From a bacterium (GTDB lineage Bacteria > Vulcanimicrobiota > Xenobia > Xenobiales > Xenobiaceae), in NCBI GenBank assembly GCA_022839105.1, contig JALHDH010000101.1:1-28378 (forward strand): 28,378 nt of DNA, written 5' to 3'. This document shows, piece by piece, positions 7,608 to 15,470 of this stretch; the first letter of the stretch is position 1, and every line of letters starts with the position of its first letter. The notes under the pieces are model-generated. The model searched no databases. It saw only the letters and a list, made by a program, of their open reading frames with translations, and had not been told where the DNA came from. The translations under genes and the position numbers were made by a program.

Positions 7608-9335
7608 TTGTGCAGGTCTACCAGGCTTCTCCTCTTCCTCTGCCTCTTCTTCGCGCTGGCTGGAATTCCGGTGCAGGCGCAACTTCCTGTACCCGATCTT
7701 GCGCCGGCCTCCGAGACCGCTTCCGAGGCCCCGGCTCCTCCCGAGTCCCTCTCCTCGCCGCGCAGGACCCTGCAGACCTTCCTGGAGGCCGTGCCTCAGG
7801 CTTCGCCTCTTCGTCCGGACCTGGAGACCCAGGCCCGCTCCACCCTGGACCTGGAGGCCTTGAATCCCGTGACCCGCAACGAGCGGGGGGCGGACGTGGC
7901 CCGGCGCCTTCACTCGGTGTTGCAGGTCCTGGAGGTGGCCCCTGCCGACCTGCCCGAGACTTCGGAGGAGGCGAGCCTGGTGATCGCCCGCGCCCCCTCA
8001 GGCGAGATCACCATGACCCGTCAACCGGACGGCTCCTGGCTCTTCAGCCGCCACACGGTGGCTGCCATCCCCGCGATCTACACCGAACTGGTGGCCCAGG
8101 GAAGGATCTCTTCGCCGGGTCAGGACATGCCGACCATGCTGCAAAGCTCCTTTCTGGGACTGATCGCCTGGCAGTGGCTGGCCCTGCTGCTTCTGGCCCT
8201 GTGCACGGCGCTCTTGACCCGGGTCCTGGTGGCCGTCGTCCAGCGCCTGGGCACCCGCTGGCTGCGCCGCCACGATTTCAAGGCCGACGAGCACCTGGTC
8301 CACGAGGTCGTCCGCCCCGTGGGCCTGCTGGTGGCCTGCCTGCTGTGGCTGGCGGTCCTGCCGATGCTGCAGCTTCCCGAGACCATCCTGGTGGTGCTGC
8401 TCTTCGCCGCGCGCTTCCTGGCCGCCTCGGCATGGGTGCTGACGGCCTACCACAGCATCGATCTGGTCTCGCTGTACTTCGCGCGCCTGGCGGATCGCAC
8501 CGACTCGAAGTTCGACGAGATGCTGGTCCCCCTGGTCCGGCGGACCCTGAAGGTCGTGGTGGTGATCCTGGGGCTGATCTTCATCGCCCAGAACCTGAAC
8601 ATCAACGTGTGGAGCCTCTTCGCCGGATTCTCGATCGTGGGTGCGGCCGTGGCCCTGGCCGGTCAGGACACGGTCCGGAACCTCTTCGGCTCGGTCACGG
8701 TCCTCCTGGACCGCCCCTTCCGGGTGGGCGATTGGGTCAATATCGGTGGGGTGGACGGCACCGTCGAGGACCTGGGCTTCCGGAGCACCCGGATCCGGAC
8801 CTTCTACAACTCGTTGATCACCCTGCCCAATGCCCAGTTGCTGACCGCCAGCGTCGACAACTACGGACAGAGACAGTATCGCCGCTACACGACGACCCTG
8901 CGCGTCCTGTATTCCACCCCGGCCGAGAAGTTGGAGGCCTTCTGCGAGGGGATCCGGGAACTGGTGCGGCAGCACCCTTATACCCGGAAGGACTATTACC
9001 ACGTCTACGTCAACGACCTGGGGGCTTCCTCGATCGACATCCTGCTCTACGTGTTCTTTGCCTGCCCCGACTGGAGCACCGAACTGCGCGAGCGTCACCG
9101 GCTGATCCTGGACATCCTGCGCCTGGCGGCCGAGCTGGGCGTCGAGTTCGCCTTCCCGACCAGCACGGTGCACCTCCATCGGGGCCAGAAGGCGCAGGCG
9201 CACCCGGACGGCCTCTCGCTCCAGGAGATGTCCGAGCACGAGGACCTGGGTCGCCTGGCGGCCCGCAGGATCGCCCGCTCGACCCTTTCCGATCACATCC
9301 CTCCCCCTGTGGCCTTCCCCTCGGCCCCGCGTTAG
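7608..9335 (+). CDS. MscS-family channel with periplasmic N-terminal domain
   Basis: A mechanosensitive channel of about 575 residues, roughly twice the minimal MscS. From the TTG at 7608 it opens with a clear signal peptide (STRLLLFLCLFFALAGIPVQA, cleaved before QLPV). A periplasmic domain of about 155 residues follows, then several membrane helices from about residue 183. The MscS core starts near residue 335, with FSIVGAAVALAGQDTVRNLFG, DRPFRVGDWVNIG and GTVEDLGFRSTRIRTF. A soluble C-terminal domain ends the protein. The frame is also open from a TTG at 7548, which would put about 20 extra residues before the signal peptide. Neither start has a good Shine-Dalgarno, so 7608 is chosen for the signal peptide shape. 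The gene diverges from the ATPase-MscS operon. Confidence 0.87.
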   Translation: MCRSTRLLLFLCLFFALAGIPVQAQLPVPDLAPASETASEAPAPPESLSSPRRTLQTFLEAVPQASPLRPDLETQARSTLDLEALNPVTRNERGADVARRLHSVLQVLEVAPADLPETSEEASLVIARAPSGEITMTRQPDGSWLFSRHTVAAIPAIYTELVAQGRISSPGQDMPTMLQSSFLGLIAWQWLALLLLALCTALLTRVLVAVVQRLGTRWLRRHDFKADEHLVHEVVRPVGLLVACLLWLAVLPMLQLPETILVVLLFAARFLAASAWVLTAYHSIDLVSLYFARLADRTDSKFDEMLVPLVRRTLKVVVVILGLIFIAQNLNINVWSLFAGFSIVGAAVALAGQDTVRNLFGSVTVLLDRPFRVGDWVNIGGVDGTVEDLGFRSTRIRTFYNSLITLPNAQLLTASVDNYGQRQYRRYTTTLRVLYSTPAEKLEAFCEGIRELVRQHPYTRKDYYHVYVNDLGASSIDILLYVFFACPDWSTELRERHRLILDILRLAAELGVEFAFPTSTVHLHRGQKAQAHPDGLSLQEMSEHEDLGRLAARRIARSTLSDHIPPPVAFPSAPR

Positions 9336-9361
9336 GAGGGTTCCTTCCGGGTCCAGGACCT

Positions 9362-9394
9362 GTTCTCGATCATTTACTGAGAACCGAATCTCAG
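9362..9394 (+). promoter_or_regulatory. Two overlapping inverted repeats before the first zinc-importer gene
   Basis: The 72-base gap before the substrate-binding protein gene holds GTTCTC (9362-9367) paired with GAGAAC (9379-9384). It also holds CTGAGA (9377-9382) paired with TCTCAG (9389-9394). The two share the middle segment, so they cannot form as hairpins together. The second ends at the AGGAAGG ribosome site at 9393-9399. The stretch is visibly AT-richer than its surroundings. It could be an operator for a metal regulator of the Zur/Fur or DtxR type, or an RNA switch over the ribosome site. I recognise no named consensus. Confidence 0.4.
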
Positions 9395-9407
9395 GAAGGC
9401 TCAAGCC

Positions 9408-10277
9408 GTGAACCACCCGACTCCCCCGACCAGGTCCTTCTCCTCCTGGATGGGAGCGCTGCTCTGCGCCGCGCTCCTGCTGGGTCTGGCCCCGGGCTGC
9501 TCCTCCCCGTCGCCACCACAGCGCCCGGTGGTCCTGTGCTCGGTGCTGCCCCAGGCCTGGTTCGTCGAGCGCCTGGCGGGGGAGCGGGTCCAGGTCGAGG
9601 TCATGATCCCCCCGGGGGCCAGTCTGGCGACCTACGAGCCCTCGGTCCAGCAGATGCAGGCGGCGGCCCGGGCCTCGCTGTATCTCAAGGTGGGTCATCC
9701 CTCCTTCCCCTTCGAGGCCACCTGGCTCGAGCCGCTGCTCAAGCAGGGCAAGGAGTTGCGGCAGGTCGATTCCTCGGCGGGCCTGGAGCGCCTGGAGGGA
9801 GACCCGCACGTCTGGGTCTCGCCGGGTTGCGCCCGGATCATGGCCCGCAACATCGCCCAGGCCCTGGAAGGGTTGTTGCCCGCGGACCGGGAGGCGATCC
9901 AGGCCAACCTCCAGACCCTTCTGGAAGAGGTCGACTCGGTCGACCGGGAACTTAGGGAGAGCCTGGGAAGCCTGCGCGGAACCCGCTTCTATGCCTTCCA
10001 CCCGGCCTGGGGCTATCTGGCCCGGGAGTATGGACTGGAACAGGTGGCCGTCGAGGAGGAGGGCCAGGAACCCTCGGCCGGTCGGCTCTCGGAACTGCTC
10101 GAGCAGGCCCGCCGCGACCAGGTCCGGGTCCTCTTCGTCCAGCCCCAGTTCTCCGATGCCAGCGCTCGGATGCTGGCCGAGGATCTCGGAGCCCGGGTTC
10201 TCCCCCTGGACCCCCTGGCCCGGGACTGGCCCGCAACCATGCGCCAGGTGGCCGCAGCCTTCCGGGAATCCCGATGA
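9408..10277 (+). CDS. ZnuA-like metal-binding lipoprotein of an ABC importer
   Basis: Periplasmic solute-binding protein (cluster A-I, COG0803 type) that captures zinc or manganese for the transporter encoded next. The 289-residue precursor has a signal sequence ending LAPGC, so Cys31 is probably lipidated. Family motifs are GASLATYEPS (70-79), GHPSFPFEATW (96-106), DPHVW (132-136) and FHPAWGYLAREYGLEQ (197-212), and it ends in an LDPL motif around Asp268. The first ligand of classical ZnuA (a His in PHTYEP) is Ala74 here; His97 in GHPSFPFE may replace it, with His134, His198 and Asp268. The GTG start has AGGAAGG upstream. It overlaps the ATPase gene as ATGA. The exact metal is not certain. 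Confidence 0.88.
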   Translation: MNHPTPPTRSFSSWMGALLCAALLLGLAPGCSSPSPPQRPVVLCSVLPQAWFVERLAGERVQVEVMIPPGASLATYEPSVQQMQAAARASLYLKVGHPSFPFEATWLEPLLKQGKELRQVDSSAGLERLEGDPHVWVSPGCARIMARNIAQALEGLLPADREAIQANLQTLLEEVDSVDRELRESLGSLRGTRFYAFHPAWGYLAREYGLEQVAVEEEGQEPSAGRLSELLEQARRDQVRVLFVQPQFSDASARMLAEDLGARVLPLDPLARDWPATMRQVAAAFRESR

Positions 10278-11035
10278 ACCCGCCGATTGTCGAGATGGAG
10301 GGGGTGGATCTGACCTTGCAGGGCCAGACCATCCTGCGGGATGTCCACCTGCGCGTCGAGCCCGGCGACTTCCTGGGGATCCTGGGGCCCAACGGCGGGG
10401 GAAAGTCGATGCTGGTCAAGGTGATGCTGGGGCTGGTCGCTCCGGATCGCGGCAGCGTTCGCCTCTTCGGCCAGCCGCCGCACCAGACCCGGGGGCGGGT
10501 GGGCTATGTTCCCCAGTTCGCCGGCTTCGACCGGCAGTATCCCATCTCGGTGCTCGACACCGTGCTCCTGGGGCGCCTGGGGCAGCGGAGGTCCTTCCGC
10601 TCGCTGGGGCCTGACGACAAGAACCTGGCCCGGCGCTGCCTGGAGCGCATGGGGCTGGCCGAACTGGCGGACCGGCAGATCGGCCGGCTCTCGCTGGGGC
10701 AGCTCCAGAGGGTGCTGGTGGCGCGGGCCCTGGCGGTCGAGCCCGAGATGCTGGTCCTGGACGAGCCCACGGCCAGCCTCGACCCGGGCGGGGGCGCGGA
10801 CGTCTACCGGATCCTGGAGGAACTCTCCAAGGAGATGACGATCCTGCTGGTCTCGCATGACCTGGGCGTGATCTCGACCCTGGTCTCGTCGGTGGCATGC
10901 GTGAACCAGAAGCTCTACTACCATCCCCAGGCCAACGTCTCGCGCGAGGTCTTCGAGGAAGCCTACGGCTGCCCGGTGGGCTTCGTGACCCACCAGCACA
11001 CCCACCTGGTGCTGGAGGAGCACAGGGATGCTTGA
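10274..11035 (+). CDS. ZnuC-like ATPase of a metal ABC importer
   Basis: Cytoplasmic ATPase that powers uptake of zinc or a similar metal. The 253-residue protein has Walker A GPNGGGKS (38-45), a Q-loop at VPQFAG (79-84), an ABC signature LSLGQLQRV (139-147), Walker B MLVLDEPTASLD (159-170) and the H-loop SHD (His195). The usual signature LSGGQ is changed to LSLGQ, with the second glycine kept. It overlaps the binding-protein gene by ATGA and the permease gene by eight bases, so the three are translationally coupled. The C-terminal tail has a few histidines (VTHQHTHLVLEEH), as is common in zinc and manganese ABC ATPases. Confidence 0.92.
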   Translation: MNPPIVEMEGVDLTLQGQTILRDVHLRVEPGDFLGILGPNGGGKSMLVKVMLGLVAPDRGSVRLFGQPPHQTRGRVGYVPQFAGFDRQYPISVLDTVLLGRLGQRRSFRSLGPDDKNLARRCLERMGLAELADRQIGRLSLGQLQRVLVARALAVEPEMLVLDEPTASLDPGGGADVYRILEELSKEMTILLVSHDLGVISTLVSSVACVNQKLYYHPQANVSREVFEEAYGCPVGFVTHQHTHLVLEEHRDA

Positions 11036-11885
11036 GGCCCTGGACTATCCCTTCTTCCAACGCGCCCTGGCGGCGGGCCTGCTGGCCAGCCTGGCCTGCG
11101 GGGTGGTGGGCACCTTCGTGGTGGTCCGCCGGCTGGCCTCGCTCTCTGGGGGAATCGCGCACGCGGCCTTCGCCGGGGTGGGGCTGGGCTATCTGCTGGG
11201 CTTCGATCCGCTGCTGGGGGCGGCCGGGGTGGCCCTCCTGGCCGGCCTGGGCCTGAGCGCCTTGTCGCGACGGCTCCAGGCGGCTCCGGACACGCTCATG
11301 GCGGCCCTGTGGTCCCTGGGGATGGCCTTGGGGATCCTCTTCGTCTCGTTGACTCCGGGGTATGCCCCCGACCTGATGAGCTACCTCTTCGGCAGCATCC
11401 TGCTGGTCAAGCCCCTGCACGTCGGATTCCTGGGGGTCCTGGACGGGGTGATCCTGCTGGGGACGCTCCTGTTCTTCCGGGAACTGCGCGCGGTGACCTT
11501 CGACGAGGAGTTCTCCCGCTTGATGGGCCTGCCCGTGGACGCCCTGAGCAACGGCCTGCTGGCCCTGGTCTCGCTGGCGGTGGTGGTCCTGATCCGCGTG
11601 GTGGGCGTGATCCTGGTGCTGGCGCTGCTCACGATCCCGGCCCTGGTGGCGCGCCAGTGGACCGAGCGCCTGGCCCCCATGATGGCCCTGGCCACCCTGC
11701 TGGGCGCGGCCTGCACGGTGTCGGGACTCTTCCTCTCCTATGGCCTTTCCACCACCTGGGGGTTGAACGTGCCCACCGGCCCCCTGGTCGTGCTGCTGGC
11801 GGCCCTGGTCTTCGCGCTTTCGACCCTGGCCCGGCGGGGGATCGAGCGGAGGTCAGGCCCCTCCCCGCAAGCCGACCCTGGGTGA
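11028..11885 (+). CDS. ZnuB-like permease of a metal ABC importer
   Basis: Inner-membrane permease of the ABC-3 family, 285 residues with about eight hydrophobic segments. Typical features are VVVRRLASLSGGIAHAAFAGVGLGYLL near the N-terminus, the cytoplasmic stretch FDEEFSRLMGLPV, and a Gly-rich final helix pair. The ATG follows a GGAGG and overlaps the end of the ATPase gene. It is the last gene of this operon. The convergent DUF2950 gene ends only six bases after it, and no hairpin terminator is visible in between. Confidence 0.92.
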   Translation: MLEALDYPFFQRALAAGLLASLACGVVGTFVVVRRLASLSGGIAHAAFAGVGLGYLLGFDPLLGAAGVALLAGLGLSALSRRLQAAPDTLMAALWSLGMALGILFVSLTPGYAPDLMSYLFGSILLVKPLHVGFLGVLDGVILLGTLLFFRELRAVTFDEEFSRLMGLPVDALSNGLLALVSLAVVVLIRVVGVILVLALLTIPALVARQWTERLAPMMALATLLGAACTVSGLFLSYGLSTTWGLNVPTGPLVVLLAALVFALSTLARRGIERRSGPSPQADPG

Positions 11886-11891
11886 GCCGCC

Positions 11892-12821
11892 CTACCTCAC
11901 CTGGGTCCAGGTCTTGTCCGGGTTGTAGGTGGTCATGGCCCGGCACAGCGTATCGGTCTGGGGCCCCAGATCCTTCTGCCAGATCAGGCCGTTCGTGTTC
12001 ACCAGGAAGGTGGTGAGCCCGCTGTTGCCATACTCGGCCGGCCAGGCAACCACCGCGAAGCCGCCCACCATGTGGCCGTTGGCCAGGTAGCTGTAGGCGC
12101 CCCCGCGGGCTTCAGGCCCCTGTCCGGTGAGGATCCGGTAGTAGTAGCCGTGGTAGGGGGCTCCCTGACTGGAGTAGCCCTCCTGTTGGGCCCGGGCGAC
12201 CAGGGGGCCCAGCGGGCTGGTTTCCTGGCCCTGCGCCACGGGCCAGTACAGGCCGTCCTGCTGACCTTCGGACGAGACGATCCGGGCCGCGTACTCGACG
12301 ACCTCGTCCTGGTCGAAGTCCTGGCCGTAGTAGTCGAGTTGGGCCTCCACCAGGGCCATCATGGTCTCCATGGCGGCCAGTTCGTTGCGCCCGATCCGCC
12401 GATTGAGCATCTCTTCGAGGCCGGCCGCCGAGTCGAAACTCCAGCTCTTCCCCGTTCTGACCAGGGGCACCGGCATCGGCCAGTTCTGGAAGCCGACGTT
12501 GACGATCACCTTCTGCTCGCCGTGGTGCTGGTAGAAGACCCTTTCCTCGACGGCGGCCAGGAAGACCTGGAGGGCCTGCCGGTCGGCCACCGGGTCCCCC
12601 GAGCTGACGATCGGGCGGCTCTTCGGGCCCAGCACGGCGACCATGCGGTCCGCGTCCCCGGATTTCGCGGCGGCTACGAAGGCCTCCAAGGCGGCCTGGG
12701 GCGTCGACCAGGTCGGGGGGGACTCATCCTCTTTGAGGGCCTGGGCCGGCAAGGCGGCAGCCAGGACCAGGATCAAGGCCAGCGCGGTGACCATCTGGTG
12801 GATCCGGGCGGTGTGTCTCAT
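11892..12821 (-). CDS. Secreted DUF2950 family protein
   Basis: A 309-residue exported protein of the DUF2950 family, whose function is unknown. The signal peptide ends LAAALPAQA at about residue 28. The early motif WSTPQAALEAFVAAAKSGD and VAVLGP are typical of the family. The late region includes YHGYYYRILTGQGP, then GGAYSYLANGHMVGGFAVVAWPAEYG and IWQKDLG, the usual DUF2950 end. The frame is open further upstream, but the ATG at 12819-12821 fits the signal peptide and has GGAGG eight bases upstream, inside the end of the DUF3300 gene. DUF3300 and DUF2950 genes are often neighbours, so they may work together in the periplasm. No catalytic residue is obvious. Confidence 0.88.
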   Translation of the reverse strand: MRHTARIHQMVTALALILVLAAALPAQALKEDESPPTWSTPQAALEAFVAAAKSGDADRMVAVLGPKSRPIVSSGDPVADRQALQVFLAAVEERVFYQHHGEQKVIVNVGFQNWPMPVPLVRTGKSWSFDSAAGLEEMLNRRIGRNELAAMETMMALVEAQLDYYGQDFDQDEVVEYAARIVSSEGQQDGLYWPVAQGQETSPLGPLVARAQQEGYSSQGAPYHGYYYRILTGQGPEARGGAYSYLANGHMVGGFAVVAWPAEYGNSGLTTFLVNTNGLIWQKDLGPQTDTLCRAMTTYNPDKTWTQVR

Positions 12822-12837
12822 GAATCGCCTCCTCCTC

Positions 12838-13995
12838 CTAACGCCGCCGTCCGCCGAAGCCGCCGGACCTGGGCGTCTGCCGGCGCTCGGTGGGTTGCGA
12901 GATCTGGGTCTGAGGCCTGGATTGGGCGGAACGCGACTCGAGCCCCCTCTGGGCTTCCCAGCGGGTCCGGCTTCCCGAGCCGACTTCCAGGCCGTGTGTG
13001 GGACCTTCCAGGCGGGAGGCGTCGAAGGTGGGTCGGCTTGAAGTGGTGTCTGCGGGACGCGGTCGGGCGGAATCCTGCGGGCGCTTCGGTTCGACCGGGC
13101 GGGTCCGAGCGTCCGGAGGGGGCAGGGGGTAGCCGTTCCTGCCGTGCCACTGGTCGGGCCCCGGGCGGGTGCCGGGGTTCCAGTTCGTGTTCCCGTTGTG
13201 GATGTTGTCGTGGATGTTGTTCTGGATCCTGTTGATGTCGATGTCGATGTTGTTGTTGATGTTGAAGGTGTTGCCACCCCAGGCGTTCACGCGGCCGTTG
13301 GAGTAGCCGCAGAAGCCGTAACCCGGGCCCACGTAGACGCGGTGTCCGTGCCAGTCCCAGCACGAGCCGTAGAAAAGGTCGTCCAGGATCGCCACCGTGC
13401 CCCAGGCCAGGGCCGTGGTGGCCACCACCCGGCCGGGACTCCAGCCGTAGACCACGGCCGGCTCGTAGGTCGGCACATAGACGACCTCGGGGTTCGAGGA
13501 GCCGATCAGGATATAACCGGCGTCGTCGGTCTGCACGACGACCTCGCCGCTGCTCTTCAGGGCACCGGTGGTCTGGGCCCGGGCCCGCAGGCGCTGGACC
13601 GAGTCGTAGACGCTGTCGGTCTGGTTCACGAAGGCCTGGCCCACGGTGTTGGTCCAGTTCATGTCGTTGGCCATCATGCCCAGCACGTCGGGCAGGCTGC
13701 AAAGGGCCTTGACGCTCTTGTCCCAGGTGAAGCCTCCGAGGGCCGAGGACAAGCCGGTCTGGTCGATGGAGGGATGGGTCTTCACCCACTGGTTCGCGGC
13801 CACGACCTGGTCGGGGTAGGTGGAGGCGACCAGGACCAGGCCCAGCAGCGAGTCGGGATACAGGGCGACAGGCGCCAGGGTCTTGTCCAGCGCGTCGTCG
13901 GTCAGGATCTCGGCCCGGGCTGCCGCCGGGAACACGAGGAGGGTCAGCAACAGGGCTGCGACCAGGAGCCGCAACCGGTCTCTCACAGTCAACAC
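12838..13995 (-). CDS. Secreted DUF3300 family protein
   Basis: A 385-residue exported protein of the DUF3300 family, of unknown function. It has a signal peptide ending FPAAARA. The conserved core includes LAPVALYPDSLLGLVLVASTYP, VVAANQW and FTWDKSVKAL, then NPEVVYVPTYEPAVVYG. The C-terminal third is low complexity: an Asn/Ile/Asp-rich tract at about 240-270 and then a Pro/Arg-rich tail ending GGFGGRRR, common in this family. Two starts are possible: GTG at 13993-13995, with GGAGG five bases upstream, or TTG one codon downstream with eight-base spacing. The stop lies 16 bases before the DUF2950 start, so the two are one transcription unit. Confidence 0.87.
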   Translation of the reverse strand: MLTVRDRLRLLVAALLLTLLVFPAAARAEILTDDALDKTLAPVALYPDSLLGLVLVASTYPDQVVAANQWVKTHPSIDQTGLSSALGGFTWDKSVKALCSLPDVLGMMANDMNWTNTVGQAFVNQTDSVYDSVQRLRARAQTTGALKSSGEVVVQTDDAGYILIGSSNPEVVYVPTYEPAVVYGWSPGRVVATTALAWGTVAILDDLFYGSCWDWHGHRVYVGPGYGFCGYSNGRVNAWGGNTFNINNNIDIDINRIQNNIHDNIHNGNTNWNPGTRPGPDQWHGRNGYPLPPPDARTRPVEPKRPQDSARPRPADTTSSRPTFDASRLEGPTHGLEVGSGSRTRWEAQRGLESRSAQSRPQTQISQPTERRQTPRSGGFGGRRR

Positions 13996-14067
13996 GTGGG
14001 CCTCCTTGTCTGGGACAGGAAGGCACGGTCGAGTGCGCCCCCCTGCCGTCCAGGGAGGGTTCCTGGG

Positions 14068-14140
14068 GGGGCTCGCCGATCCCTCCAGACGATCCTCGGC
14101 AACCTGCCGCTCTCGAGGGGTGGTGGGCCTGGCGAGCCCC
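14068..14140. repeat. Widely spaced 10-bp inverted repeat
   Basis: GGGGCTCGCC at 14068-14077 is matched exactly by GGCGAGCCCC at 14131-14140, 53 bases apart, in the 152-base gap between the thioesterase and DUF3300 genes. A CTCGAG palindrome lies within the loop. No T-run follows on the minus strand, so it is not a standard terminator. It could fold into a long RNA stem in the DUF3300 leader. Chance is possible at this GC content. Confidence 0.3.
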
Positions 14141-14147
14141 TCCTCCT

Positions 14148-14600
14148 TCAGCCCTGCACGGGGCGTGGGGGCATGAAGCGGGCCTCGGCGCTGGCCAGGA
14201 CGCGGTCCTCCCAGAGGATCTCGGCCTCCAGCCGGAACAGGGTGGGGCGCATCGAGCGGGGGCGGGCCCGGACCACCAGGGGCACCTTCAAGGGCACCGC
14301 CTCCAGGTAGCGGATGTCCAGCGCCGCGGTCACCGCGTGCACGCCGTGGTGGAAGAGGCAATGGGTCATCGCCGCGTCCAGAAGCGAGGCGATCACGCCG
14401 CCGTGCAGGATCCCCTCGTAGCCCTGCAGGCGCTCGTGGCCTCGGAAGGTGGTCTGGACCGAACCGTCCTGGGAGCCATGGAACTCCAGGCCCAGGGACC
14501 AGGGGTTCTGGGGGCCGCACAGGACGCAGCGCGGGTGCAGGCAGTTGACGAGGTCCCGGGCCTGGCTGGGAGCCAGGAGGGCCGTGGATGTGGATTTCAT
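14148..14600 (-). CDS. PaaI/4HBT-like hotdog-fold thioesterase
   Basis: A 150-residue single hotdog domain that should hydrolyse an acyl-CoA thioester; the substrate is unknown. The signature is the HGGVIASLLDAAM stretch with His66, two glycines and Asp74, as in PaaI-type thioesterases. An N-terminal CVLCGPQNPWSLGLEF motif (25-40) resembles the Cys-containing lead-in found in many such proteins, and it may bind metal. The start is taken as the ATG at 14598-14600, with AAGG eight bases upstream; a GTG three codons earlier is poorly spaced. It follows the second zinc permease by 69 bases on the same strand and may be its operon tail. It has no visible zinc link. Confidence 0.85.
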   Translation of the reverse strand: MKSTSTALLAPSQARDLVNCLHPRCVLCGPQNPWSLGLEFHGSQDGSVQTTFRGHERLQGYEGILHGGVIASLLDAAMTHCLFHHGVHAVTAALDIRYLEAVPLKVPLVVRARPRSMRPTLFRLEAEILWEDRVLASAEARFMPPRPVQG

Positions 14601-14622
14601 GGGGACCACCTTTCTTCAGGAG

Positions 14623-14659
14623 GCCCGTTCCCCTGGAAAGGGCGCCTCGGGGAGCGGGC
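14623..14659 (-). terminator. Possible stem-loop between zinc permease and thioesterase genes
   Basis: GCCCGTTCCCC at 14623-14633 pairs with GGGGAGCGGGC at 14649-14659 with one wobble mismatch and a 15-base loop. It lies between the stop of the permease gene and the thioesterase ribosome site. There is no T-run after it in the minus direction, so it could reduce read-through or protect the upstream message rather than terminate outright. Confidence 0.3.
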
Positions 14660-14669
14660 GGAGAGGCCT

Positions 14670-15470
14670 TCAGTCGGGCCTGAGGCTTCTCAGGAGGCTG
14701 GCCAGCAGGAAGCCGAGGAAGGCCACGGCCACGATGGCCGACCCCGTGGGCAGGTCCCAGCGCAGCGAGGCCCAGACCCCCAGGCCCACCGAGGCCAGGG
14801 CGCTGAGAGCCGAGACCAGGCAGGCCGCAGCCCAGCGCCGCGAGGCCACCAGGCCGATCATGGGCGGGAAGACCAGCATCGCGAAGACCAGCAGGACGCC
14901 GGCCGCCCGGATGGCCACGGCGATGGCTCCGCCCAGGGTCAGGAAGAAAAGGAAGTTCCAGGCGCCGACGCGGTACCCCAGGGTCCGGGCCATCTCGGGG
15001 TCGAAGGCCACCAGGAGGATCTCCTTGGCGAAGGCCACGTGGATCGCCGCGACCACGGCGAAGGCGCCGGCCAGGAAGGCGATGTCGCCGGGCGTGACGC
15101 CCAGGATATTGCCGAAGAGCAGATCCAGCATGTGGGTCTCGCCATGAGGGGCGAAGGCCAGGAGCAGGACGGCCGCCGCTCCCGCCGCGGCCCAGGCGGC
15201 CCCGACGATGGCCTCGCCGGGCAGACGCCGATGAGCCGGTTCGTGCGCGAAGACTCCGACCCCCAGCAGGATGGCCAGGCCCGCCCCCAGGGCGGGAGGC
15301 CAGTGCGCCAGTGCGCTCAGGGCCACCCCGGCCGAGGCGGCCTGGGCCAGCGAGGCCCCCACGAAGACGATCCTCCTCAGGACCACGAACATGCCCAGAT
15401 ACGAGCAGACCAGCCCCACCAGGGCGCCCGAGGCCAGGGCCATGGTGGTGAAGTCGTCGGGAATCAGCAC
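14670..15470 (-). CDS. ZnuB-like permease of the second metal ABC importer
   Basis: A 266-residue ABC-3 family membrane protein with about eight hydrophobic helices. The family motif appears as FVVLRRIVFVGASLAQAASAGVALS near the N-terminus, then the cytoplasmic segment AFDPEMARTLGYRV and VFPPMIGLVASRRW. The start is GTG at 15468-15470. It overlaps the ATPase stop by seven bases and has GGAGG-type sequence upstream. The upstream in-frame extension is rejected because it lies inside the ATPase gene and lacks family similarity. It forms the channel of the second zinc-type importer and is distinct in sequence from the permease at 11028-11885. Confidence 0.91.
   Translation of the reverse strand: MLIPDDFTTMALASGALVGLVCSYLGMFVVLRRIVFVGASLAQAASAGVALSALAHWPPALGAGLAILLGVGVFAHEPAHRRLPGEAIVGAAWAAAGAAAVLLLAFAPHGETHMLDLLFGNILGVTPGDIAFLAGAFAVVAAIHVAFAKEILLVAFDPEMARTLGYRVGAWNFLFFLTLGGAIAVAIRAAGVLLVFAMLVFPPMIGLVASRRWAAACLVSALSALASVGLGVWASLRWDLPTGSAIVAVAFLGFLLASLLRSLRPD

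Noticed and set aside
6755..9955. Open frame of 1066 codons on the plus strand
   Set aside because: It runs across the start of the ATPase gene and the MscS gene, is Gly/Pro/Arg-rich, shows no domain and has no good start. It is a GC-driven shadow.
7998..10001. Open frame of 667 codons on the minus strand
   Set aside because: It is antisense to the MscS and binding-protein genes and rich in Gln/Gly/Arg/Asp, as expected for shadow frames at this GC content.
13190..13280. GATGTTG-like microsatellite pattern on the plus strand
   Set aside because: It reflects Asn/Ile/Asp codon repetition in the low-complexity part of DUF3300, usual for that family, and is not an independent repeat array or CRISPR.
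13144..14310. Long plus-strand frame over DUF3300, with Val/Asp repeats
   Set aside because: The repeats mirror the Asn/Ile/Asp tract of DUF3300, whose sense frame has a signal peptide and family motifs.
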